Source: Rossellomorea vietnamensis
GTDB lineage: Bacteria; Bacillota; Bacilli; Bacillales; Bacillaceae_B
Direction of reading: 5' to 3'
NCBI RefSeq assembly: GCF_008180415.1
Contig: NZ_VTEI01000003.1
Span: 98,892 to 162,891, forward strand
Length of the DNA stretch: 64,000 bases
In this document: positions 1 through 8,524 of the stretch, piece by piece
Position numbering within the stretch: the first letter of the stretch is position 1
Layout of the letters: the number at the start of each line of letters is the position of its first letter
The notes under the pieces: model-generated
Databases searched by the model: none
The model's input: the letters and a program-made list of their open reading frames with translations, nothing else
Told to the model about the DNA's origin: nothing
Position numbers and translations under genes: made by a program

Positions 1-367
<367 letters not shown>

Positions 368-438
368 TTAAATAGTTGTCTTTTTATATTATACAGATTT
401 AAGCCAGAATGAGAAGGATATTCCCCTTTCAACACGAA

Positions 439-1710
439 TCATATCATTTCCCCTTCGAGTTCACTTATTTTCTCGTTCAGGATTTGCAGATCCCATTTAT
501 GCATTTCTTCCTTATTAATGTTCTGGAGAATGTATTCATGAAAACTGTATACAGCTTCCTGCCTCCCTTCCGGCATCTCCTTTTGAATGATGACCATTGC
601 TTCCAAGAGAGCCAGAATAACTGATATATCCTGCTTGGCATAATGGACAATCTGATAATAAGATTTATACAGCATTCTATCAAACTCGAAGAACGGTATC
701 CTTACCCGGGGCTCGGTATCTTTATCCATCATTGTCAAATGCCCATCATTTAATTCAGCGGTTTCACCAAGCAGAACCCCCAAATACCGAATACAGTCTC
801 TCGCTGTATTTGGATCATTTATAGATGGGGACACAGCCCGTACCGCTATTTCGGAGATCCTCTGCAGTGAGAACTCCAAGTCATACTTCCCCATTCTTTC
901 ACTGCCAAAGGAAAGATATTCTGATAGATCTTCTATACTTTCTTTTTGGCTGTAAATCGTGTAAAGAGGCTGACCCTTTCTGATAAAATTCCCTACTTTG
1001 ATCTCAAAGTCTATAAAGAGACCATTTTTCTCTGTGAATTCCAATAAACCTTTGAAATCAACAAATTGAAGAAAACCGCTTTTCTTACTGCATACTTCTT
1101 TTTTGTTTAAAAACCGGCCTGGGTCCTTCTTTTGTTCTTGAACGACATTGTTCTTTTGCAGCTCTTTATAAAACTTTACTATTTTCATCGCATCTTTTTC
1201 CAGCCTTCCAATTAAGCTGCTGATTTGAATGGAAGTAGCAACATGATGAATGAAATAAGCGAAGTAAGCCAGACAGACGACAGCATAAACCACCCCAAAA
1301 AACGCAGCTATCACGTATTCCTCATTTGGCGTGTCTCTCATGAACAGTAAAGTAGTGATGGAATAAATAAATCCACCCATAAAGACACCCAGCCCCCGAA
1401 CCGTCTTCTTGTCATTCACAAAGTGTTTGAGGGCCCTTGGGGAAAATTGAGAAGAATATGTAGTCAAAACAACCATCACTGTCGAAAAAGTAAAGGTGGT
1501 CATTGTCAAAAGCGAACCGGCAATGGTGCCCAAAACAGTTTGAGCCAAATCTATTTTAGTCATCATGAAGGACGGCAGATATTCTTTCATGGAAGCTGCC
1601 CAGTAATAATCAATCATTATAGTGACGAAGGCCATTATCAATGAAAGCAGACTATAAACAGAGGGAACAAACCAGATGCGGCCTTTCAAGTTAATCAAAA
1701 AACTTTTCAA
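439..1710 (-). CDS. DUF2254 family membrane protein
   Basis: A 423-residue predicted inner-membrane protein of the DUF2254 family, whose function is not established. Four hydrophobic segments fill roughly residues 10-155. The family signature is visible near residue 75 (FSTVMVVLTTYSSQFSPRAL), followed by a long cytoplasmic C-terminal part containing the conserved RAVSPSINDPNTA stretch near residue 295. Length is normal for the family. The start is a TTG at 1710 preceded by GGGAGTG, with no better ATG upstream. It is a single gene: the next gene upstream lies beyond the R1 repeat cluster. Family assignment is firm; role (possibly an ion channel-like protein) is unknown. Confidence 0.85.
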   Translation of the reverse strand: MKSFLINLKGRIWFVPSVYSLLSLIMAFVTIMIDYYWAASMKEYLPSFMMTKIDLAQTVLGTIAGSLLTMTTFTFSTVMVVLTTYSSQFSPRALKHFVNDKKTVRGLGVFMGGFIYSITTLLFMRDTPNEEYVIAAFFGVVYAVVCLAYFAYFIHHVATSIQISSLIGRLEKDAMKIVKFYKELQKNNVVQEQKKDPGRFLNKKEVCSKKSGFLQFVDFKGLLEFTEKNGLFIDFEIKVGNFIRKGQPLYTIYSQKESIEDLSEYLSFGSERMGKYDLEFSLQRISEIAVRAVSPSINDPNTARDCIRYLGVLLGETAELNDGHLTMMDKDTEPRVRIPFFEFDRMLYKSYYQIVHYAKQDISVILALLEAMVIIQKEMPEGRQEAVYSFHEYILQNINKEEMHKWDLQILNEKISELEGEMI

Positions 1711-1778
1711 CTAATCACTCCCTGTCACAATTTAAGAGTTCAATTATGTCACAATATATCTAAAAAACAAAAGTGTAA

Positions 1779-2055
1779 GCGCCCTGTTCAGCCCCGACAG
1801 GCAAATGTTCCTCAGAGAAAAAAGGCGGGCTTTCCTTTTATTCTCTGAGGGTTATTTGACCCCGAGGGGCTGGGCGCTGAAACTGGACGGAACAAAAGTG
1901 CAAGCGCCCTGTTCAGCCCCGACAGGCAAATGTTCCTCAGAGAAAAAAAGGCGGGCTTTCCTTTTATTCTCTGAGGGTTATTTGACCCCGAGGGACTGAA
2001 ACTGGACGGAACAAAAGTGCAAGCTGGTATTTTCTTTTATTCTCCGAGGACTAGT
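1779..2055. repeat. R1 hairpin repeat, two tandem units plus a fragment
   Basis: Two units at 125-bp period (starting 1779 and 1904) and a short third fragment to about 2055. Each unit folds as GCGCCC...CAGCCCC...CAAAT...CCTCAGAGAA / TTCTCTGAGG...ATTTG...GGGGCT..GGCGC. The second unit lacks about 11 bases of its 3' outer arm. This is the same family as the 43.7-44.9 kb array. Here the inner stem uses the CCTCAGAG/CTCTGAGG pairing rather than CTCAAGAG/CTCTTGAG. The short open frame across it is a by-product of the repeat and is not called as a gene. Confidence 0.85.
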
Positions 2056-2088
2056 AGATCATTTCTTAGCATTTTCTTAATTCAATAA

Positions 2089-2113
2089 GAAAAACCGGCC
2101 ACAATAGCCGGCT
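2089..2113 (-). terminator. Intrinsic terminator of the DJ-1/PfpI gene
   Basis: On the minus strand, AGCCGGC-loop-GGCCGGT is followed by a run of T residues, about 15 bases after the stop codon of the gene at 2129. Confidence 0.7.
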
Positions 2114-2128
2114 GATCCTTTTTTAATT

Positions 2129-2791
2129 CTATTGAAGCTGTTCAACAAAAGCTTTTGCAGTACTTAACCCGGATTGAGGGTTTTGTCCAGTGACAAAACC
2201 TGTATCCGACACGACAAAGTCTGAAAATGCGCTGCCTTTTTGAAAATCTGCCCCATTTTCCCGTAGCCGGGATTCCATTAAGAAAGGAACCAGAGAATCC
2301 ATATTCGACTGCTGCTCTTCTTCATTGGTAAAGCCAGTAATACGTTTCCCTTCCACAAGGTACTTGCCTGAAGACAGCTTCACATCCACAAACCCTGCTG
2401 GTCCATGGCAGACAGAACCGATCAGTTTGTTGTTCTCTGCGAAGTGAGCCAATGCTTGCTGAAGTGCTGCATTTCCGGGCAAGTCAAACATTGTTCCATG
2501 CCCTCCAGGAAGAAAAATAGCATTATAATCATTTACATTCACTTGCGATAGAACCAATGTGCTTTCCAGTTCATGAATGGCTCCTTCCCATTCATCGGGC
2601 GGCATCTCTCCATCGGTTACACTATTAGGGTCCACTGGTACTCTTCCACCTTTAATGCTGGCAGCGCTCACACTGTATCCTCTGTCAGTAAATTCAACAT
2701 AAGGCTCCGCAAATTCGGACAACCATAATCCTGTTTGGTGATCTTTATCAATTTGTTCAGTATTTGTAAGAACCATTAATATCTTTTTCAT
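2129..2791 (-). CDS. DJ-1/PfpI superfamily protein (type 1 glutamine amidotransferase-like, Hsp31-like)
   Basis: A 220-residue cytoplasmic protein of the DJ-1/PfpI superfamily, closest in layout to the Hsp31/YDR533C-type glyoxalase-III/chaperone group. The sequence shows IFLPGGHGTMFDLP around residue 95 and the nucleophile elbow GSVCHGPAGF near residue 130, where Cys is the expected catalytic residue and His follows it directly. The upstream EFAEPYVEF and the GYSVSAAS strand fit this subgroup. A GGAGGAG site precedes the ATG. Known members deglycate or detoxify methylglyoxal, or act as stress chaperones; which applies here cannot be told from sequence. Monocistronic, with its own terminator. 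Confidence 0.85.
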   Translation of the reverse strand: MKKILMVLTNTEQIDKDHQTGLWLSEFAEPYVEFTDRGYSVSAASIKGGRVPVDPNSVTDGEMPPDEWEGAIHELESTLVLSQVNVNDYNAIFLPGGHGTMFDLPGNAALQQALAHFAENNKLIGSVCHGPAGFVDVKLSSGKYLVEGKRITGFTNEEEQQSNMDSLVPFLMESRLRENGADFQKGSAFSDFVVSDTGFVTGQNPQSGLSTAKAFVEQLQ

Positions 2792-2933
2792 AGAAATACT
2801 CCTCCTTTAATCTGGTTAACTTGTATTTATCCTTAGGGAAAGAGGATTAAACTATTATCGTTTGGCTGTTGTTTTGGATTTTGTTTCTCCCTTCAAAAAA
2901 TTGTACAATATGGACTCTGAAAATATACCGTCC

Positions 2934-3296
2934 TAAATTAGAAGGCACTGAAAATCTACTGAATGCTATAAAGGAACAGTGATTAGAGGCACTTATCAGC
3001 AAGGTTCAATACGTTCAAATATATTAGAGGGAAAAATTCATCTTATTTGAATTAAAACACTAGTAAACGGGTGCTTTTTTTCATATAAGAGGAAAAACTC
3101 CCTCTATTTACTCCATTATGAGCTGAAATTTGCAATTAGCGGGAAAATCTCCCCTTATTTTTACGCTGGATACTTAATTAAGGAGCATACTCTTTTCCTT
3201 ATAAAGACTATTCCGTCGGGGGCCATCCCAGCGAAATCGCACACCTACTGAAATCAAAACTCTTTTTCAGTACCCTTCTAAATAGAAGAACCTGTT
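2934..3296. repeat. R3 repeat-bearing spacer (copy A) in the 777-base gene-free gap 2792-3568
   Basis: No gene is supported in 2792-3568. The left end carries TTAGAAGGCACTGAAAA and the right end the inverted partner CTTTTTCAGTACCCTTCTAA, giving inverted ends about 350 bp apart. Inside are palindromes AGAGGAAAAACTCCCTCT (3088-3105) and AGCGGGAAAATCTCCCC (about 3138-3154). Copy B at 19.8-20.4 kb has the same ends and the same kind of palindromes. It looks like a degenerate non-coding mobile element or a set of intergenic palindromes. Confidence 0.5.
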
Positions 3297-3568
3297 ATCC
3301 AGGGGATACACGGAAGCGATTATTGTTTTCTAAAGGCTCTAATAGTACTAAACAAATCCCTTTTCCTGTGGAGAGATAGATATTTATTGTATAAGAAGAT
3401 GATGCTGCCGTTTAGGCAACTATCCATTTGGACTAACTGCGTACAGAATCATAAGTCGGCCTCTCTTGAACGACAGATAACTGAAAAAATTATATAATCA
3501 ACCTTAACAAACTATCTGGAAAACGCTGCAGAGAAAAATAGATTTGGGATGGAGTTAAGGTACTTCTT

Positions 3569-3931
3569 ATGAAAAAAATGAATTTTTTTAACACTCTTAA
3601 CTATTGGGTTAATAGCATGCAGTTCAGGCAGCCAAAATGAGCTGACGAATGAAAAAGCGAAACCCATGATTGATAACGGAGATGTAAAGGTTTTTGATGT
3701 TAGGAGTGAAGAGGAGTATTTACAGGGGCATATTAAAGGCTGCTTGTTCATTCCTCTGGATGACCTGGAAAGCCGATTGGATGAGCTGGATAAAAACCAG
3801 TCCTTTCTGGTGGTATGCAGAACCGGCAGCAGATCCTCTCAAGCAGCGGAAGTGTTGAAGAGCAATGGATTTACTTCTGTTTATAATCTGCAGTCGGCCT
3901 TAGTGCTTGGAGCTATTCTCTGGAGAATTAA
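3569..3931 (+). pseudogene. Rhodanese-domain lipoprotein, broken by two frameshifts
   Basis: The middle part codes for a single-domain rhodanese (sulfurtransferase): DVRSEEEYLQGHIKG, then the active-site loop VVCRTGSRSS with the catalytic Cys. Upstream, in the same frame as the rhodanese part, is a lipoprotein signal (FLTLLTIGLIACSSGS, lipobox LIAC). The well-placed ATG at 3569, behind GGAGTTAAGG, is in another frame; the slip falls in an A/T homopolymer stretch near 3572-3590. A second slip near 3893, after YNLQ, takes the frame away from the expected ending, which is found in another frame as VGLSAWSYSLEN and a stop at 3931. An intact gene would encode about 115 residues. A sequencing error in homopolymers could explain the first slip. 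Confidence 0.75.
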
Positions 3932-3934
3932 AAT

Positions 3935-3967
3935 AAGCCGGATGCTGAACAATCTTCATCCGGCTTT
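3935..3967 (+). terminator. Intrinsic terminator after the rhodanese pseudogene
   Basis: AAGCCGGATG, a 12-base loop, CATCCGGCTTTT. It lies four bases after the ancestral stop codon at 3931, which supports that position as the true gene end. Confidence 0.75.
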
Positions 3968-3986
3968 TGCCATTATTTTAAGCAGC

Positions 3987-4060
3987 GTCCCATCAGGGTC
4001 AAATAACCCTAAAAGAATAAAAGGAAAGACTGCCTTTTTCTCTCCCTGAGCTGACCTGGC
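3987..4060. repeat. R1 hairpin repeat, degenerate partial copy (inverted)
   Basis: CAGGGTCAAATAACCCT followed by AGAATAAAAGGAAAGACTGCC and TTTTTCTCTCCCTGAG matches the R1 inner stem-loop in reverse orientation. The outer arms are mostly lost. Confidence 0.55.
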
Positions 4061-4077
4061 CGCTTACGTTTTCAAAT

Positions 4078-5178
4078 TCATTCAATGATTTGGAGGTCTT
4101 TTGGGAATTTAGTCAGCGTTTCATATCCATTTTCTGTCACTAGCACATCATCCTCAATTCGAACCCCGCCAACTTCCGGTAAATAAATGCCAGGCTCAAT
4201 AGTATAAACCATTCCTTCTTTGAGCACGCCGTCATTCATATGACTCATGGATGGAAATTCATGAACATTGATACCCATTCCATGACCGATACGGTGAGGG
4301 AAGTATTCTCCATACCCCGCATCTGAAATGATTTTACGGGCAGTGCTGTCCAGATCCCCGATCCTGTTTCCAGGTTTACTCACCTCAAGAGAAGCCAGTT
4401 CAGCTTTTAATACTGTATCATAAATCTCTCTTTGCTTATCTGAAACTGTTTTAAAGGCAACCGTACGTGTAATATCGGAGCAGTAGCCTTCCAGTACAAC
4501 ACCTAAATCAAACAGGACGAAATCCCCAGCTTTTAACTGGCGGCTGCCCGGGTTCCCATGAGGCTCACCTGATTTCTCACCAAATAGGACCATTGTAGAG
4601 AATGACATCTGCCGTATCCCTTTTTTCTTCAATTCAAATTCGATTTTGGCGAGGACTTCCATCTCTGTTATACCTTCTTGAAGAGCGTTGACTCCTGTCT
4701 GCACTCCGAAATCTGCCATTTCAGCAGCACGGCGTATGATCTCGATCTCTCTTTCATCCTTAACCACACGCAGCTCGTTCAATTTATCCTCCGCATTTAT
4801 GACCTCCACCTTTGGAAAAAGTGACAAAAATGCTTTACTTCTCGAGTATGAAAGGACTTCTTTCTCAATTGCGAGCTTTTCAGGGTTACCGGTCTTCCTC
4901 CTCCCGATAGAAGCCTTAATGAGGTCCCATGGATTTTCATGATCTTTATACCCAAGGATTTCATGCTGCCACCCTGCACTCCTCAATTGTCCTTCTTCCA
5001 TTGCCGGAAGGACAAATAAAGGTTCCGCCTCTTTGAATAAAAACAGGCCCATAAGACGCTCATGAGGATCTGTAAGGAAATTCGATAAGTAGAAAACGTT
5101 TTCTTTCGAGTTGATAAAAACCGCTTCGATATTTTGTTCTTTAAGCCATGTTTGAATCTTTTCTATACGCTTGCTCAT
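4078..5178 (-). CDS. M24 family Xaa-Pro peptidase (YpdF/PepQ-like)
   Basis: Aminopeptidase P / prolidase-type metallopeptidase, acting on peptides with proline in second position. An N-terminal creatinase-like domain (about residues 1-125) precedes the M24 catalytic domain. The five metal ligands can be traced: Asp in VLFDLG, Asp in GYCSDITRT, His in HRIGHGMG, Glu in YTIEPGIY and Glu in VRIEDDV. Length (366 residues) is typical. I start at ATG 5178 (MSKRIEK), which has GGAGTG seven bases upstream; the in-frame ATG five codons earlier lacks a site. It stands alone, with a 200-base spacer upstream. It is probably cytoplasmic, since there is no signal peptide. Substrate preference between aminopeptidase and dipeptidase is not decided by sequence. 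Confidence 0.88.
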   Translation of the reverse strand: MSKRIEKIQTWLKEQNIEAVFINSKENVFYLSNFLTDPHERLMGLFLFKEAEPLFVLPAMEEGQLRSAGWQHEILGYKDHENPWDLIKASIGRRKTGNPEKLAIEKEVLSYSRSKAFLSLFPKVEVINAEDKLNELRVVKDEREIEIIRRAAEMADFGVQTGVNALQEGITEMEVLAKIEFELKKKGIRQMSFSTMVLFGEKSGEPHGNPGSRQLKAGDFVLFDLGVVLEGYCSDITRTVAFKTVSDKQREIYDTVLKAELASLEVSKPGNRIGDLDSTARKIISDAGYGEYFPHRIGHGMGINVHEFPSMSHMNDGVLKEGMVYTIEPGIYLPEVGGVRIEDDVLVTENGYETLTKFPKDLQIIE

Positions 5179-5420
5179 TAAACGACACTCCATTCATTAC
5201 TTATGTATAACTCTAATGATTTATCAGAAACGCCCCAATGTCAACTGAAAATCATGAGAAGGACAGTCCAGGATGACACTTAACCACTTCCAGGCTGTTT
5301 ACCTATTGCTTGCTGGTTATTAAATAGTTGGTTTCCTCGACATGCACCTTTACTGCGATAGCGCAGTGAACTACAGGAATGCTTTTGTACAAGGTACCTG
5401 AATAAATATTTTGTCCACTA

Positions 5421-5460
5421 AAAAACACCTTCTTTCTATATAGAAAGAAGATGTTTTTTT
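5421..5460. terminator. Bidirectional intrinsic terminator
   Basis: A near-perfect stem, AACACCTTCTTTCTA / TAGAAAGAAGATGTT, flanked by A-run and T-run. It lies just after the 3' end of the minus-strand gene ending at 5469. Confidence 0.8.
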
Positions 5461-5468
5461 AAACGGCT

Positions 5469-5738
5469 CTATACCTCAGCCGTTCCAATAAAGTCTTTTA
5501 ATAGCTCCTCAGCCTGTAAGCGGGCTTCCACGTTATCAGTACTGATTGGTGTGAATTCAAGCTGACCTGCACGTTCGGAAACTTCTATCATGATTTCATT
5601 TGTTACATGAAATGGAAATAAGCTTCTTGGCAGGTGCTGCATTGCACTCTCTAACTGCTCTGTTTCTTCATTTTCGAATAATGTTAATGTAATGATTTCA
5701 TCTGACATATTTTCAATTTTATATAGACCAATATCCAC
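5469..5738 (-). CDS. Hypothetical protein, 89 residues
   Basis: I do not recognise a named family. It is an acidic soluble protein with an alternating strand/helix look: a DIGLYKIENM strand, LTLFENEETEQLESAM, then a central HVTNEIMIEV strand and a C-terminal helix rich in Glu and Leu. The start is GTG at 5738 with GAGGAG 9-11 bases upstream. It has its own terminator at 5421-5460, which supports real expression. It is alone between two large genes. Confidence 0.6.
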   Translation of the reverse strand: MDIGLYKIENMSDEIITLTLFENEETEQLESAMQHLPRSLFPFHVTNEIMIEVSERAGQLEFTPISTDNVEARLQAEELLKDFIGTAEV

Positions 5739-5918
5739 TTTCAGTTCACTCCTCTATGCATATTTATGAATAAGTAGTTATTCTAAAGTTACCCGCTCAG
5801 CAGAAGTTTGAAACTGTTTTAGCGAAAAATATTTTATTAGTCTGGTAAGATCGGTCAGTAGATTAACATTATCACAATTTATTGAAGACAGGCTGGTAAA
5901 AACTATGCCGATATAGTA

Positions 5919-8069
5919 TTAATTTTTAAATTCAAATTGGAGCTTTCTTTCCTCATTATCCCACTTTAAGACTGCATCAAAGGATTTCTCACCTTTTTTA
6001 AACCCCTTAATGATTCCAGTTTTTCCTTCTTCGATCAGTTTTTTGGCATTGGCTGGAGAAATTTTCTTTTTCATGATCATCTTTGAAAGAGTGAAACTGC
6101 ATTTTGTCTTTTTATAAGCACTGCATCCATAGAATTCCCCTTTATCAAGAACATTAGCCTTGCAATATGGGCATGATCCGATGGACTTTCCAAGTGAAGC
6201 CCGGGAGCTTGTCCTTTGAATCGCGTCCGTATCTATTCCATCAAATGACCAGTCCTTGGAGGCTTCAATCGCATCAGAAATGATCTTTCCGCTGAGTTTC
6301 TTGACTTGTTCCATGAATTGAGGTGCAGACGCCCGGCCCTGGCCGATCTCCCCCAGCCTCTGTTCCCATTTTGCCGTCATTTCAGGGGATGCAAGTATTT
6401 TTTCCCCAATCGCTTCAATTAGTACTTTGCCTTTATCGGTTGCATAGACGGCATTTCGCTTCACATCAATATACTTCCTGTCTTTCAAGCCTGCAATAAT
6501 GTTTGCTCTTGTTGCCTCAGTCCCGAGGCCCTCAGTACTGGAAAGAACTTTTTCGAGCTCTTCATCTTCAAGATGTCTTCCTGCCGTTTTCATTAAAGTG
6601 ATCAATTGCCCTTCTGTGTAACGTTTAGGAGGCTGCGTTTTTCCTTCTTTTACTTTTACGTTTTTCACAAGGCCATTATCGCCCTTATTCACATTGGGAA
6701 GCAATTGTTCATCGTCCTTCTCTTGCTGGAAAATGACTTTCCTCCAGCCTTCTTGAATCTGGATCTTTCCTTTGGAAACGAATTCAGCTCTTCCATCTAC
6801 AAGCGTTATTAAAGTAGAGTAGTCAAATATCGACTTTTCAAAATGAGCAGCAATCAGCCTTCGGACAACAAGGTCATAAATCTTTTGCTCATCAGCAGGC
6901 AGTTTCTCAGGATTTTTCACCTGTTCTGTAGGAATGATGGCATAGTGGTCGGTCACTTTCTGCTCATTGACATACCTTTTGTTGTTCAACAATGATTTTA
7001 CCGGCAGGGGAAACAGCTCTTGATAGGCCGGCAGCCTGCCTAATTTCTCCAAGATTTCTGGAAAAGTTTCAGCTTCACCTTTTGTGACATAATTTGAGTC
7101 CGAACGAGGATACGAAACGATCCCTTTTTGATAGAGCTTTTGAAGCGTATCCAGCGTTTTTTGTGGAGAAAATTTAAATATTTTATTGGCTGTTGCCTGT
7201 AGAGAAGAAAGATTGAACAGTAATGGAGGCTGATACTCTTTTCTTTCAGTGGAAAGATCTTTGATTACTGCAGGTTTTCCTTTACAGAAGTCAGCGATTT
7301 TCACAGCAGTCTCTTTATCTTTCAATCTCGGCTGCTTATCTTTCTCCCACTTACCCTGATACACTTTTCCGTCCACATCGAAATCAGCAGTTACTTCCCA
7401 AAATGGCTCACTGACAAAACTTTCAATCTCCTTTTCTCTTTTAACAATCAGAGCCAGCGTCGGTGTCTGCACACGGCCCGCTGAAAAAACATCGGACATC
7501 CCCTTTTGCTTCAAGAGGATACTATAAATCCGGGATGCATTCATGCCGATGATCCAGTCGGCACAAGCCCTGGAATAAGCTTCAAAAAATACGCTTCTTG
7601 TTTCACTTTCATCCAGAAGTTTTGTAAAACCTTCTGTAACCGCTTTAGGTGTAAGAGAAGAAATCCATAGTCGTTTCATTGGTTTTTTGATACCGGACAT
7701 ATTGATAATATTCCGGACAATCAACTCCCCTTCGCGTCCCGCATCACCTGCATGAATGATTTCATTCACCGAGGGTTTCTGCAATAGCGATTTCACTGCA
7801 TTGTACTGTTTGTATTTTGAACGGTTCACTTCATATTTGAATTTTTCTGGAATCATGGGCAGCGTTTCGACATTCCACTTTTTCCACTGAGCATCATACT
7901 TTTCAGGAGATTGAAGCTGCAAGAGATGTCCGATTGCCCAGGTGATATAAGCACCTTCCGGAAACAGCTGATTTGGCAGGATTTCGATGAATCCCTGCCC
8001 CTTTTTATGAGGAAAAGGTTTGGCTAGCGCAGCACCCTGATCAGGCTTTTCAGCAATAATTACCTTCAT
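5919..8069 (-). CDS. topB: DNA topoisomerase III (type IA)
   Basis: Type IA topoisomerase that cuts and passes single DNA strands, acting in decatenation and resolution of recombination intermediates. Toprim domain at the N-terminus: IIAEKP with the catalytic Glu, and HAGDAGREGELI near residue 105. The active-site tyrosine is in SYPRSDS near residue 310. The rest of the topoisomerase fold runs to about residue 590, including GLGTEATRA. The C-terminal tail carries a CPYC...C...KC cysteine cluster resembling the zinc-ribbon-like ends of this family. At 716 residues it matches B. subtilis TopB. ATG at 8069 is preceded by AAAGGAG. No operon partners are apparent. Confidence 0.95.
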   Translation of the reverse strand: MKVIIAEKPDQGAALAKPFPHKKGQGFIEILPNQLFPEGAYITWAIGHLLQLQSPEKYDAQWKKWNVETLPMIPEKFKYEVNRSKYKQYNAVKSLLQKPSVNEIIHAGDAGREGELIVRNIINMSGIKKPMKRLWISSLTPKAVTEGFTKLLDESETRSVFFEAYSRACADWIIGMNASRIYSILLKQKGMSDVFSAGRVQTPTLALIVKREKEIESFVSEPFWEVTADFDVDGKVYQGKWEKDKQPRLKDKETAVKIADFCKGKPAVIKDLSTERKEYQPPLLFNLSSLQATANKIFKFSPQKTLDTLQKLYQKGIVSYPRSDSNYVTKGEAETFPEILEKLGRLPAYQELFPLPVKSLLNNKRYVNEQKVTDHYAIIPTEQVKNPEKLPADEQKIYDLVVRRLIAAHFEKSIFDYSTLITLVDGRAEFVSKGKIQIQEGWRKVIFQQEKDDEQLLPNVNKGDNGLVKNVKVKEGKTQPPKRYTEGQLITLMKTAGRHLEDEELEKVLSSTEGLGTEATRANIIAGLKDRKYIDVKRNAVYATDKGKVLIEAIGEKILASPEMTAKWEQRLGEIGQGRASAPQFMEQVKKLSGKIISDAIEASKDWSFDGIDTDAIQRTSSRASLGKSIGSCPYCKANVLDKGEFYGCSAYKKTKCSFTLSKMIMKKKISPANAKKLIEEGKTGIIKGFKKGEKSFDAVLKWDNEERKLQFEFKN

Positions 8070-8331
8070 TGTGAACTCCTTTGAACTTAACAGATTTAAT
8101 TTGTTTTCATGTATAAAGGCTCATTCTCTAGTTCTTAGCTTCTCCCATCTAGAGGATCAAGAAAGTGCTAAGAGACTGGCTTACGGAATTTACTCATCAT
8201 AAATATTTTCCATTGTAGCACAGCAGATAAGTTCTCTCCTATATCGAAGAGCTATTTCAAATGTGTAAGAGGAAAACTGGCGTATTATCTGATAAAGTAT
8301 ACCTAGATAGTGAAATAGGAACAGTTTAAGA

Positions 8332-8506
8332 AAGGATTTTTCCCATAGATTGTTGCTTTCGGATATCCCCGGATAGTAAAGGATTTCTCTCTAAGCGGGG
8401 GAAGCAGCTCTTTTCTTTTCATGATTACCAGGTTATTAAGGTAAATTATGATTCGTTTTTTTTGAAATTAGTATCAAATAGCAACAAAGTTTACGAAAAG
8501 AACCTT
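8332..8506 (+). repeat. R2 MITE-like repeat in the leader of the bmrA-like gene
   Basis: Left end AAGGATTTTTCCCATAGATTGTTGCTTTCGGATATCCCC (in parts), the internal GCAGCTCTTTTCTTTTC landmark, and right end TTAGTATCAAATAGCAACAAAG then TTTACGAAAAGAACCTT. The ends are imperfect inverted repeats of each other. The copy ends 18 bases before the ATG of the ABC exporter, so it is part of that gene's upstream region. The 8070-8331 part of this gap holds no feature I can support. Confidence 0.75.
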
Positions 8507-8524
8507 AAGAAAAGAGGAATAAAG

